Assembly: GCA_000317655.1 (NCBI GenBank)
Contig: CP003940.1
Location: 930,001 to 994,000 of the forward strand
Length of the DNA stretch: 64,000 bases
Source of the DNA: Cyanobacterium stanieri PCC 7202
Lineage (GTDB): Bacteria > Cyanobacteriota > Cyanobacteriia > Cyanobacteriales > Cyanobacteriaceae
Direction: 5' to 3'
Position numbers and translations under genes: made by a program. This document shows positions 18,749 through 26,658 of this stretch, in pieces; the stretch's first letter is position 1; each line of letters starts with the position of its first letter. Under the pieces are notes generated by a model. It saw only the letters and a list, made by a program, of their open reading frames with translations, was not told the DNA's origin and ran no database searches.

Positions 18749-18912
18749 GACCACTTGGTTCTATAAGTTTTATATTTAACCTGTTCTTTTAAATTATAAC
18801 AGTCATTATTGCGACGTTTAAAAATATTAATAGTTCCCGAAAAATTGTCAAAAATTATTATCTAACAAGATATGAAATATCACTTTTAAGTAATTTTAAA
18901 ATATATTATATT

Positions 18913-19758
18913 TTAGATAATGGAGCGTATACCTTTATTAATTTTTTGATTATCTTTTTGATACCGAGGAATAATATGAATATGAGTGTGCATTACTTTT
19001 TGCCCTCCTGCTTTATCAACGTTAAAACCTATGTTAAAGCCATCTGGACTATATACTTTTGTTAGTATCTTTTGAACAAAATTGACCATTTGCCAACAGT
19101 TTTTTTGATACTCTAAGGGTAGCTCAAAATAGTTGGAGCAGTGTATTTTTGGGATGATTAAACTATGTCCTTTGGTCAGGGGATAACCGTCTTTGATTGC
19201 ATAACTAAAATTAGATTCTGTGATTAATTCTAATTTTGGATAGGGATTACAAAATATACAATATTCTTTTTTTCTTTTAATTTGATTGTAAGGAGTGTAT
19301 TGATATATTTCGCAAAATTCATCTTTATATAATGATTCAAAGGTTAGGTTTACTATTCTTTGATAGGTTGGTTTTTTATGAATATAATGGGTTCTATATC
19401 CTTCTTTTTTTAAGTCTCTTCTCACGGCAAAATATGCCTTCCCTGATGGTTTTAGGATATGGGCGATCGCCATTATGACATCTTCTTGATCTTCAGGAAA
19501 TAAGACATTTAAGACATAGAAACAAATGATTGTATCGAATTTATGTTGGGGATAATCAGGAAAATAATGGGGATCGTAACCAGTGATATCAATATTTTTT
19601 TCTCTCAATTTTCTAACATCATTACCAAAACCGCAACCAAAGTCTAAAACTTTCCCATGTAATAGTTTTTTGTTTAATAAATATCGAGCGGGAAATGATA
19701 AATATTTTCTTTCTATGGCAGTTAAATGACTATATTTATTTTCCTTTTGACCATCCAT
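18913..19758 (-). CDS. Fused SAM-dependent methyltransferase and HIT-domain protein
   Basis: This 281-residue protein joins two enzymes. Residues about 1-150 form a class I methyltransferase fold: SAM motif VLDFGCGFGND, acidic GYDPHYFPD, FDTIICFYVLNVL. Residues about 165-281 are a HIT hydrolase: CIFCNPYP opening, KDGYPLTKGHSLIIPKIH, and the histidine triad HTHIHIIPR. HIT proteins hydrolyse nucleotide phosphoramidates or dinucleoside polyphosphates. The partner methylation substrate is unknown. The frame is continuous across the junction (EYCIFC), so this is not a sequencing fusion of two ORFs. I recall similar fusions in other cyanobacteria. Confidence 0.85.
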   Translation of the reverse strand: MDGQKENKYSHLTAIERKYLSFPARYLLNKKLLHGKVLDFGCGFGNDVRKLREKNIDITGYDPHYFPDYPQHKFDTIICFYVLNVLFPEDQEDVIMAIAHILKPSGKAYFAVRRDLKKEGYRTHYIHKKPTYQRIVNLTFESLYKDEFCEIYQYTPYNQIKRKKEYCIFCNPYPKLELITESNFSYAIKDGYPLTKGHSLIIPKIHCSNYFELPLEYQKNCWQMVNFVQKILTKVYSPDGFNIGFNVDKAGGQKVMHTHIHIIPRYQKDNQKINKGIRSII

Positions 19759-19784
19759 TTTTATGTATAAATTTTATCTATTGA

Positions 19785-20579
19785 TTATTTTCTAGTAAAA
19801 CGTAATGTTTCAATGGATTGTGCTGTTAAAAATAAGCCTAAAATAATGTAGCTGAAAAAGATAATTAAACTGGATGTACTAAAGATACCTTGGACAAATT
19901 CTTCATAACTTTTTAAGACTGATAATTGATTAATAAATTGTCCGATTGGATTTTGTACATTATTAGTTAAAGCGTCCAAAATCGAAATAAAGATGACCAA
20001 TACAAAGGTAATAATTGCAGAGAATATTGTGCTGTCGGTGAGGGAAGAAATAAACATCCCTAATGATAAAATGGCACTAGCAAGAAGGATTAAGCCAATA
20101 TGGGCTAATAAAGGTACAGCAGGAGGAATGGGGGGATTTGAAGTGCTAAAGGCGATCGCCTCATACAACAAAATAGGTATAATCATGGTGATGTAAAATA
20201 CCACTACCCCCAACAATTTACCCAAAGCCAGTACCCAGTTAAAAATGGGTGAAGTGGCTAAAAGTTCAATGGTTCCCCTCTTTCTTTCTTCGGAATATAA
20301 ACCCATGGAAAGCATCGGTAAAAGAAAAATGGTAATAGAACCCATAATACCAAAAAATACTTGGATAAATTCGTAAGGGACATCCCTAGGGGTTGCGTTG
20401 CCTAATTGTTCTTGTAAAGCGACATTTTGAATAATTCCCTCCTCACTAAAGAGAATAAACAGAAAAAAGATACCTGATACTAGCCAAAAAATACTAGCAA
20501 TGGTCAGAGCCAAAGGAGAATTAAAGTAGCCCTGTAATTCCTTTTGAAAAATAGCAATTATATTACTGATAATTTTCAT
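19785..20579 (-). CDS. ABC-2 type transporter permease
   Basis: This protein of about 264 residues has around six transmembrane helices. The characteristic ABC-2 motif SMGLYSEERKRGTIELLATSP follows the second helix. The family exports polysaccharides, drugs or lipids, and cyanobacterial members are often called gliding-motility GldF-like permeases on distant similarity. The cognate ATPase is not adjacent here. ATG 20579 (MKIISN) is chosen over the TTG at 20591. It lies 26 bp upstream of the methyltransferase-HIT gene on the same strand, so co-transcription is possible. Confidence 0.85.
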   Translation of the reverse strand: MKIISNIIAIFQKELQGYFNSPLALTIASIFWLVSGIFFLFILFSEEGIIQNVALQEQLGNATPRDVPYEFIQVFFGIMGSITIFLLPMLSMGLYSEERKRGTIELLATSPIFNWVLALGKLLGVVVFYITMIIPILLYEAIAFSTSNPPIPPAVPLLAHIGLILLASAILSLGMFISSLTDSTIFSAIITFVLVIFISILDALTNNVQNPIGQFINQLSVLKSYEEFVQGIFSTSSLIIFFSYIILGLFLTAQSIETLRFTRK

Positions 20580-20682
20580 AAAAATAAGCAAAAAGTAAAT
20601 TTATTAATGTTATTTTGTCATTTTTTAAAAGTTATAAAATCATTAAAATTTTGATATTTATAGCTCCCTAAATTATGTATAT

Positions 20683-21834
20683 TTAGTCATAAAAACTAAT
20701 AATGGCGTTAGCTACTTCTTGAACTTTATCCTCTGATAATTCGGGATAGATAGGTAAACTTAACACCTCATAAGCTAACTGAGTGGAGATAGGATTAGGA
20801 GTATATTGTCCTTTATAAACAGGTAATTGATCTTGGGGAATGGGATAATAAATCATGCTACCAATACCCTTATCCGCCAGATATGCTTTTAATTCGTCTC
20901 TTCGACCATTATCAACCCTAATGGTATATTGATGGAACACATGACCATCAGAGAAGGAGGGAACAACAATAGATTTAAGATTACCTAACAATTGATTATA
21001 TTTACGGGCAATATTTTGTCTAGCTTGATTCCAATCTTTAATATAGTTTAGTTTTACTCTGAGGATGGTTGCTTGTATACTATCAAGACGGGAGTTATAC
21101 CCGAGCATTTCGTTATGATAGTTCTTTTTCGCTCCATGTACCCTCAACATTCGGGCTAATTCGGCAATATCATCATCGTTAGTGGTAATCATGCCTCCGT
21201 CTCCATAGGCACCGAGGTTTTTGGTAGGGTAAAAGGAAAAAGCACCTATATCACCTATACCACCGACATACTTCCCTTCAATACTATTACGTTGAGCATC
21301 ACTGCATTTTTGTTCACAACCTAAACAATCCCCATAATATTTTGCCCCAAAGGCTTGGGCGCAGTCTTCAATAATTTTTAATCCATATTCTTCTGCAATT
21401 TCCTTGATTTGTGCCATTTTTGCAGGTTGTCCATAAAGATGCACTGGCAGAATGGCTTTGGTTTTCGGGGTAATTTTTTCCTTGATACTTTCAGGGTTGA
21501 TATTAAAACTATCTTCTTCTATGTCAGCAAAAATCGGTTTTGCACCCACAAGGCTGATGGATTCGGCAGTGGCATAAAAAGAAAAAGAAGTAGTAATAAC
21601 CTCATCCCCTTCTCCAATATTCAACGCTCTTAGGGCAATAAGTAGTGCATCTGTACCAGAGTTTACCCCGATCGCATGGTTAACGCCCAAAAAACTAGCA
21701 ATTTCTTGTTCTAATTTTTGCACTTCTGGACCAAGTACAAATTGAGTAGATTCTAGCACAAGGGCGATCGCCCCATCAATCTCAGATTTAAGTTGTTGGT
21801 ATTGCAGTTGTAAATCAAGAATAGGAATTTTCAT
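20683..21834 (-). CDS. DegT/DnrJ/EryC1/StrS family aminotransferase
   Basis: This 383-residue PLP-dependent sugar aminotransferase carries [17 protein letters not shown] at its cofactor site. The Schiff-base Lys is in [23 protein letters not shown] and EDCAQAFGA are conserved. Enzymes of this family aminate keto-sugars for surface polysaccharide or lipopolysaccharide synthesis. An insertion with three Cys ([12 protein letters not shown], around residues 160-180) is visible in the middle and also occurs in some WecE/ArnB-like relatives. No sugar-nucleotide pathway genes are adjacent, so the substrate is undetermined. Confidence 0.9.
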   Translation of the reverse strand: MKIPILDLQLQYQQLKSEIDGAIALVLESTQFVLGPEVQKLEQEIASFLGVNHAIGVNSGTDALLIALRALNIGEGDEVITTSFSFYATAESISLVGAKPIFADIEEDSFNINPESIKEKITPKTKAILPVHLYGQPAKMAQIKEIAEEYGLKIIEDCAQAFGAKYYGDCLGCEQKCSDAQRNSIEGKYVGGIGDIGAFSFYPTKNLGAYGDGGMITTNDDDIAELARMLRVHGAKKNYHNEMLGYNSRLDSIQATILRVKLNYIKDWNQARQNIARKYNQLLGNLKSIVVPSFSDGHVFHQYTIRVDNGRRDELKAYLADKGIGSMIYYPIPQDQLPVYKGQYTPNPISTQLAYEVLSLPIYPELSEDKVQEVANAIISFYD

Positions 21835-21968
21835 GAACAGTTGAATATTAAAGACATAATAATTTTATATCAAGTTAGGATAAACGCTTATGACAAACCC
21901 CCTCAAAATAGCAATACTCAAGGGGCAAAACATATTTGCAAAAAGAATCAGCACCACATACCACAAAA

Positions 21969-22406
21969 CTATTCGCCATTTTCAGGAGTCTCAGGGGTGA
22001 TAGGTACCTCACTAGGAGGATTTTGTTGTTCTTCCAAACCCTGCCTAATAATCCCTAAAACCTCCTGATAACGCTCATCTTCAGGATGGACTTCCGCCAA
22101 CTTCTCCATATGAGGTAAAGCCCCCTGTAAATCACCTCGTTGTAAATTTAATTCCACCAATCTTTCTAAGGCAAAACGATTTTCAGGCTCATCATCTATC
22201 ACCGACTGATAACCAGCGATTTCCCTTTCAATTTGAGAATCCATCAAATCATCCCCCCCCGGAGTTTCATTACCCGTAGAAACAGGTGTCTGAGGATTAA
22301 TAATCATATTAACCACCGCAGAAACAGAAAAGAAAACAAACGCCAATCCAGAAACAATGATTAAAACTTTTTTTAAAATACCTTTATTCTTTTTTTTAGT
22401 CGCCAT
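21969..22406 (-). CDS. Small membrane-anchored TPR-like protein
   Basis: This 145-residue protein has a lysine-rich start (MATKKKNKGILKK), one hydrophobic helix (about 14-32), then a soluble part. Two helix-turn-helix units resemble tetratricopeptide repeats (ENRFALERLVELNLQRGDLQGALPHMEKL). The C-terminus is Pro/Glu-rich. TPRs mediate protein interactions, which here would face the lumen or periplasm if the helix is an anchor. The role is unknown. It lies 9 bp downstream of the next membrane-protein gene, so the two are probably an operon. Confidence 0.65.
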   Translation of the reverse strand: MATKKKNKGILKKVLIIVSGLAFVFFSVSAVVNMIINPQTPVSTGNETPGGDDLMDSQIEREIAGYQSVIDDEPENRFALERLVELNLQRGDLQGALPHMEKLAEVHPEDERYQEVLGIIRQGLEEQQNPPSEVPITPETPENGE

Positions 22407-22415
22407 AAATAATAA

Positions 22416-22955
22416 TTAATGTAGATAATCAAATATAAATATTCCCAAACCAAAAGTAACAGAAGCAATAAAAACCATCAGAGCAATATTTTTGAAACCA
22501 TCGATTTTTTTTTCCTGCAAATCAAAATGAAGTAAAATGCTAGAAGAAGTCACCACCAGAATATCTGCAAAATAACCAAAATAACAGAAGATAACAACTA
22601 ATAGAATAGACCAAAACAAAATTGCCACAAAAGCCTTTAAATCAGAATTAATCGATTCCTCAAAAATAAAAGTGATAATTGATAAAGGATTAATCACCGC
22701 CAAAGAGGCTCCCATTATCAATAACAAAGATAACACCCGAACCATCACAGTGAGTAAACTATCATCAATCAATAAATTCCAATTATTGATGAACCTTCTT
22801 ACTCCCTGACTCAAAACATTAGAACGACTAGCCACAGACCAGCCAATGGTTCCATAAATGCAACTATATAAATATAGGGCTAACCACGACTTTTTTTCAA
22901 CCCAAGAATTAAGACTTTGATTTTCTCGCTGTAAATTATCTTCTTGTTTGCTCAT
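22416..22955 (-). CDS. Hypothetical integral membrane protein
   Basis: This 179-residue protein has about four predicted transmembrane stretches (near 26-42, 68-93, 105-135 and 153-174). It has a polar Asn/Glu-rich N-terminus. I do not recognise the family. General architecture suggests a cyanobacterial thylakoid or plasma-membrane protein. It is just upstream of the TPR-like gene and about 75 bp downstream of apcD on the same strand, so transcription from apcD is possible. Confidence 0.6.
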   Translation of the reverse strand: MSKQEDNLQRENQSLNSWVEKKSWLALYLYSCIYGTIGWSVASRSNVLSQGVRRFINNWNLLIDDSLLTVMVRVLSLLLIMGASLAVINPLSIITFIFEESINSDLKAFVAILFWSILLVVIFCYFGYFADILVVTSSSILLHFDLQEKKIDGFKNIALMVFIASVTFGLGIFIFDYLH

Positions 22956-23031
22956 AGGATTTTAGCAAAAAGGGCTTGATAAACAAGCCCCCATAAAATA
23001 ATGCCATCAAAGATTTTTTAAATTTATATTC

Positions 23032-23517
23032 TTAAGACATTACTTGAACCATATAATCAAAATAAGGAGCAGTTTCTGCCGCTTCTTCCTTGGTTAAAAG
23101 AGCCAGGGAAGCATCTTTTAAACAACGGATAGACTCAACCATGCCGGGTAAAGGTACTCCAAGGGAATTGTACATTTCCTTAACACCGATTAAACCGATT
23201 TTCTCAATAGGCTCTTTATCACCCGCCAAAACGCCATAGGTAGCTAAACGTAAATACCAACCAAAGTCTCTTAAACATTGATTATATTGTTTTTGTCCTG
23301 AAGCATTACCCCCTGCCGCACGGTAATCAGGGCGCTTTCTGAATAACTCTCGACTAGCTTTTTCAACGATTTTTTTCTCGTTTTCGGCTAAAGTTTCAGC
23401 TATTTTGAGACGGAGTAATCCTGAATCTAAAAAACTTTTGATTCCTTCTAATTCCCCACTACTAGGGTAACGCAGTTCATCATCTGCTTTGAGAATAACT
23501 TGACTTACTATGCTCAT
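23032..23517 (-). CDS. apcD: Allophycocyanin alpha-B subunit (phycobilisome terminal emitter)
   Basis: This 161-residue globin-fold phycobiliprotein carries a phycocyanobilin on the Cys in [12 protein letters not shown]. It matches ApcD rather than Apc[32 protein letters not shown] and the terminal [14 protein letters not shown]. ApcD sits in the phycobilisome core and passes energy to the photosystems, mainly photosystem I. As is common, it is separate from the apcABC cluster. Confidence 0.95.
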   Translation of the reverse strand: MSIVSQVILKADDELRYPSSGELEGIKSFLDSGLLRLKIAETLAENEKKIVEKASRELFRKRPDYRAAGGNASGQKQYNQCLRDFGWYLRLATYGVLAGDKEPIEKIGLIGVKEMYNSLGVPLPGMVESIRCLKDASLALLTKEEAAETAPYFDYMVQVMS

Positions 23518-23623
23518 CTTAAAATACGAGTATTATTTTTTTTATTATGATTAGTTTAACTTAATTTGGCTTCTCTATTTATGGCAAAGGTTGTGACATT
23601 TCGGGAAAGTTTTTAACAATTCT

Positions 23624-24043
23624 TTAATTTTGAAATAGCTCAAATACCTGACGGGAAAAATATTTGAGCCTTTCCCTAATTTCTTCTGTGGGGGGTGATT
23701 TTCCTTCTAGTTGCCAGTTTTCGATGGTTGAGAGGCGCCAGGCTTCCCCTGTGTAGTTAAATCCTGCACTTTCTACACCAATTAGTTTATGGGTTTGATC
23801 GATTTCATCATAGTGAAATCTAATTTGTACGAGGATACTTCTACTTTGTATTTTGCGACTCCACCCCGGAAAATGAAAGCCGATGTCGATGGAGTCAGGA
23901 TCTACTAAATTAATGGTATCAGGATCATTATGCCAAGGTTTGAGATCTGCTTTTACATCGGGAAATTGTTGTTTGAATAAGTTGACAATGGCGGCTATTT
24001 TGGTGGCTATTTCTAAACCTCTGGCTTTTTCTTCTGCGTTCAT
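23624..24043 (-). CDS. Conserved hypothetical protein
   Basis: This 139-residue soluble protein has no signal peptide or membrane helix. The N-terminus is helical (KARGLEIATKIAAIVNLFKQ). The centre is beta-rich with GFHFPGWSRKIQSRSILVQI and IGVESAGFNYTGEAWRL. I do not recognise it beyond a likely cyanobacterial family. It lies upstream of apcD with a 106-bp gap. Codon use and base composition resemble its neighbours. Confidence 0.6.
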   Translation of the reverse strand: MNAEEKARGLEIATKIAAIVNLFKQQFPDVKADLKPWHNDPDTINLVDPDSIDIGFHFPGWSRKIQSRSILVQIRFHYDEIDQTHKLIGVESAGFNYTGEAWRLSTIENWQLEGKSPPTEEIRERLKYFSRQVFELFQN

Positions 24044-24169
24044 AAATTATCTATATATCTACTACTATTTCTACTCAAACCATATAGGTTACTATTAACA
24101 CTATAGTGGGCTTTTTGGGGAAACAGTAATGCAAAACACATTCGAGGGGTTTTGGGATGGGATATGAAA

Positions 24170-24213
24170 AACCCCTAATACTCTTTTTTTTGGGCATTAG
24201 GGGTTATTTTTTT
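24170..24213 (-). terminator. Terminator-like hairpin after the gif micro-operon
   Basis: AACCCCTAAT / ATTAGGGGTT is a perfect 10-bp stem (24170-24179 and 24196-24205). Both flanks are T-rich on their outgoing strands, so it may work in both directions. It lies 24 bp beyond the stop of the 50-residue gene. Confidence 0.75.
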
Positions 24214-24228
24214 ATCTACTCAGTATTA

Positions 24229-24381
24229 TTAGCTGAGATAGTAACGTTTTTCCGCTTCTAGTTGGGCAACGAGGTTATTTTCTCCGTTGGCTTTGGCAAC
24301 TTGTAAACGGCGTTCTAGGGTTTCTAATATAGTGTTACGATGAGCTTGTTTTGCTTTTTGAATGGTTTGTCTATTGATCAT
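24229..24381 (-). CDS. 50-residue small protein, PirA-like candidate
   Basis: A 50-codon ORF begins MINRQTIQKAKQAHRNTI and ends LVAQLEAEKRYYLS. A strong ribosome-binding site (AAGGAGT) lies 8 nt before the ATG. It reads as one amphipathic helix, a short turn (ANGENN) and a second helix. It lies 83 bp downstream of the gif gene on the same strand, behind the glutamine riboswitch. Its size and nitrogen context recall PirA, a PII-interacting small regulator of arginine synthesis. That resemblance is from memory and unproven, so I assign no symbol. The translation signal and the terminator that follows support a real gene. Confidence 0.7.
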   Translation of the reverse strand: MINRQTIQKAKQAHRNTILETLERRLQVAKANGENNLVAQLEAEKRYYLS

Positions 24382-24426
24382 TATTTTTACTCCTTGATGA
24401 TGATTTTGTTAAGGTTTGAGAAGATT

Positions 24427-24453
24427 AAAAGGGAGGCTTTTTATTGCCATCCC
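24427..24453 (-). terminator. Intercistronic attenuator-like hairpin
   Basis: On the minus strand GGGATGGC, an AATAAAAA loop, GCCTCCC, then TTTT form a GC-rich stem with one bulged T and a short U tract between the two small genes. It could reduce downstream expression relative to gif or stabilise the gif transcript. Confidence 0.5.
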
Positions 24454-24464
24454 ATTTTTAGTTC

Positions 24465-24611
24465 TTATTGAAGTCCGACTTCGGCGGATACTCTGCTTAA
24501 CATGGATGCTTGACGATTTTGGGTACGTTTGCGATCGCCCCTCATCAATAAACGAGCTTGTTGACCAACAGACCCGATATTATTAGTTTTTATAGTGTTA
24601 TTTGCGTTCAT
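24465..24611 (-). CDS. gifA: Glutamine synthetase inactivating factor (IF7/IF17 type)
   Basis: This 48-residue basic protein carries the core QQARLLMRGDRKRTQNRQAS then MLSRVSAEVGL. That matches the IF7 core I recall, QQAR-LM-R then KNRQQSMLSRAAAEIG. Arg20, Arg33 and Arg40 have the same 13- and 7-residue spacing as the GS-binding Arg8, Arg21 and Arg28 reported for Synechocystis IF7. These proteins bind and inactivate glutamine synthetase when nitrogen is plentiful. A very strong ribosome-binding site (GAGGAGG) precedes the ATG. The glutamine riboswitch upstream fits the assignment. It has a 12-residue N-terminal extension relative to IF7 and lacks the long IF17 N-domain. Confidence 0.85.
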   Translation of the reverse strand: MNANNTIKTNNIGSVGQQARLLMRGDRKRTQNRQASMLSRVSAEVGLQ

Positions 24612-24644
24612 AATGTCGCCTCCTCTAATTTCGTTGAGTTTAGA

Positions 24645-24712
24645 TTCGAGGCGCGTTCCTTCAGAAGATAAATTCTTCTTACTTCCGTCTGCGAGAAACA
24701 GATGAACGATTT
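24645..24712 (-). promoter_or_regulatory. Glutamine riboswitch (glnA / downstream-peptide RNA)
   Basis: On the minus strand the leader contains ATCGTTCATC, GCAGACGGAAGTAAG and GAAGGAACGCGCCTCG in order. These are the conserved blocks of the glnA RNA family. Hairpins TCTG/CAGA and AGAAGA/TCTTCT occupy the expected stem positions, and CGTT/AACG can close P1. The aptamer ends 33 nt before the gif start codon. Known members bind L-glutamine and switch on gifB-type genes in cyanobacteria, so glutamine excess would raise the inactivating factor. A possible -10 (TATATT) lies just upstream. Confidence 0.88.
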
Positions 24713-24753
24713 ATCCTTACAGTATTAATATAACATAAACATCTCAAAGTTGC

Positions 24754-24778
24754 AAAAAAAAAGGGGCTTTCACCCCTC
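24754..24778 (-). terminator. Intrinsic terminator of prs
   Basis: On the minus strand AGGGG, loop TGAAAG, CCCCT is followed by a run of about nine T residues, 26 bp beyond the prs stop. It insulates the riboswitch operon from prs transcription. Confidence 0.85.
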
Positions 24779-24803
24779 TATTTTTAGGAAATTTGATCGG
24801 TCA

Positions 24804-25799
24804 TTATCGGAACATAATACTCACCGAACTATCCTCATGGATACGCCAAATAGTTTCACCGAGTAAATTCGCTACGGATAAAACCTTGAGCTGAGGAAAA
24901 TAGTTGTCCAAAGGTACGGGAATGGTATTAGTAACAATTACCTCCTCAAAGACATCACTAGATAAACGAGAGATAGCAGGCCCAGAAAATACCGCATGGG
25001 TTGCACAGGCATAAATTTTCTTCGCACCTTCTTTTTTGAGAAGTCTGGCACCCTCTAATAAAGTTCCAGCAGTATCAATCATATCGTCCACCAAAATGGC
25101 GTTTTTACCCTTCACATCACCGATGACATTCATCACCTCAGCCACATTATGGGCTTGACGACGTTTATCGATAATGGCTAGGGGAGCATCATTAAGTTTT
25201 TTAGCAAATGCCCTTGCCCTTGCAACCCCTCCCACATCGGGAGATACCACCACAAAATCATCTAACTGTTTTTGCAAAAGATAATCAAGGATGACAGGGG
25301 AACCATATACATGATCCAAAGGAATATCGAAGTATCCCTGAATCTGAGCCGAATGTAAATCCATGGCAAGGACTCTGTTTGCCCCTGCTTGGGTGATTAG
25401 GTTGGCGACTAATTTCGCCGAAATGGACTCCCTTCCTGCAGTCTTACGATCTGCTCTGGCGTAGGAATAGTAGGGAATAACTGCGGTAATTTGCCGTGCT
25501 GATGCCCGACGACAGGCATCAATCATGATCAGCAACTCCATTAAGTTATCATTGACAGGATTGCAACAGGGTTGAATTAAATAAACGTCGCACCCCCTGA
25601 TGGATTCTTGGATTTGGACGTATAGCTCTCCGTCGGCAAATCTTTTCCGAATCATCGGTCCTAGATCCATGCCTAGATAGCGCGCTACTTCTGTAGCTAG
25701 TCCGATGTTTGCTGATCCTGAGAATAATCTGAGGCGATTATTGTCGGATACTTGATGTTGTAACATGGGACTGAGTGTTAAAGTGGCAGAATGACTCAC
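24804..25799 (-). CDS. prs: Ribose-phosphate pyrophosphokinase (PRPP synthase)
   Basis: This 331-residue enzyme makes PRPP from ribose-5-phosphate and ATP for nucleotides, histidine and tryptophan. Key segments are RFADGELYVQIQESIRG, the flexible-loop region YSYARADRKTAGRES, the divalent-metal site MDLHSAQIQGYFDIPLDH and the PRPP-binding loop ILVDDMIDTAGT. An N-terminal extension of about 20 residues before RLRLFSGSAN is longer than in E. coli. Its product is a substrate for the apt product elsewhere in the window. It is terminated by the hairpin at 24754-24778. Confidence 0.95.
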   Translation of the reverse strand: MSHSATLTLSPMLQHQVSDNNRLRLFSGSANIGLATEVARYLGMDLGPMIRKRFADGELYVQIQESIRGCDVYLIQPCCNPVNDNLMELLIMIDACRRASARQITAVIPYYSYARADRKTAGRESISAKLVANLITQAGANRVLAMDLHSAQIQGYFDIPLDHVYGSPVILDYLLQKQLDDFVVVSPDVGGVARARAFAKKLNDAPLAIIDKRRQAHNVAEVMNVIGDVKGKNAILVDDMIDTAGTLLEGARLLKKEGAKKIYACATHAVFSGPAISRLSSDVFEEVIVTNTIPVPLDNYFPQLKVLSVANLLGETIWRIHEDSSVSIMFR

Positions 25800-25944
25800 G
25801 GCAAATTCTTTAACCTCGTAAAATTTAATAATAATTTAATATTTATCTTACCCTTTTCGAGCAGAGAAGTTTTACTCTTGTATTCTAATTTACAATATAT
25901 ATACCATTTTGCTTCACCTATTTTGAGGTTTTGTTGATTTTTTA

Positions 25945-26607
25945 ATGAAAACTTTATTTATTACGGGTACGGATACCGATGCAGGAAAAACCATTGTAAC
26001 CACTGCCTGGAGAGCGTACTACAGGTTTTACTACCCTGATTTGTCTACGGGGTTGATGAAGTTATTGCAAACTGGCATGGTGGGGGATGCGGAGTTTTAT
26101 GAGAGGTTTTTTGATGATGTAGAAATTCCCTTACGTTATGATGCTCCCCTAGCTCCTCCTGTGGCGGCGGCCATGGAAAATCGTTCCATTGACATGGATT
26201 TGATTCATGCTCGTTTACGAGCTTTAGAGTCTAATTATGATGTATTTTTGGTGGAGGCTTTGGGGGGTTTAGGTTCTCCCATTACCGATGATCTCACCAT
26301 TGCCCATGTGGCGGATAGTTGGGCTTTGGATACTATTTTGGTCGCTCCTGTAAGGTTAGGGGCGATCGCCTATACCGTGGCAAATGTAGCCCTTGCCAGA
26401 CAACATAATATTAACCTCAAAGGAATTATCTTTAACTGTGTCACCCCCTGCACCCAAGAGCAACAAAATAACTGGACTCCCCAAAAAATGATCGAATCCT
26501 TTACCAATATTCCCGTACTCGGTTATTTTCCCTACCTAGAAAACCTTTCTAGCTTAGAAGACTTAGCCAAAGCCTTTAAAAATTCCATTGATCTGGGGAA
26601 AATTTAA
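25945..26607 (+). CDS. bioD: Dethiobiotin synthetase
   Basis: This 220-residue P-loop enzyme closes the ureido ring of dethiobiotin from DAPA, CO2 and ATP. The N-terminal GTDTDAGKTIVT is the BioD-specific Walker A. LLQTG replaces the usual KPVQTG and keeps QTG. VEALGGLGSPITDD corresponds to the EGAGGL..P loop, with Gly-to-Leu variation. VAPVRLGAIAYT aligns with the second conserved loop. The Lys of the KPVQTG motif appears shifted, so activity should be tested before being assumed. No other bio genes are adjacent. It is convergent with phoX. Confidence 0.85.
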   Translation: MKTLFITGTDTDAGKTIVTTAWRAYYRFYYPDLSTGLMKLLQTGMVGDAEFYERFFDDVEIPLRYDAPLAPPVAAAMENRSIDMDLIHARLRALESNYDVFLVEALGGLGSPITDDLTIAHVADSWALDTILVAPVRLGAIAYTVANVALARQHNINLKGIIFNCVTPCTQEQQNNWTPQKMIESFTNIPVLGYFPYLENLSSLEDLAKAFKNSIDLGKI

Positions 26608-26621
26608 AACAACAAAAGTAG

Positions 26622-26638
26622 GGTGGGCATTGCCCACC
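26622..26638. repeat. GTGGGC palindrome between convergent bioD and phoX
   Basis: GGTGGGCA T TGCCCACC, an 8-bp stem with a single-base centre, sits between two convergent genes. It is the same family as 7423-7437. Confidence 0.55.
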
Positions 26639-26658
26639 ATCACATATTCCGAAGCTAT

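Noticed and set aside
24713-24745. Possible NtcA box upstream of the gif operon
   Set aside because: TGT-TATATTAA-TAC is near the promoter, but spacing and half-sites do not match GTA-N8-TAC, so it is not called.
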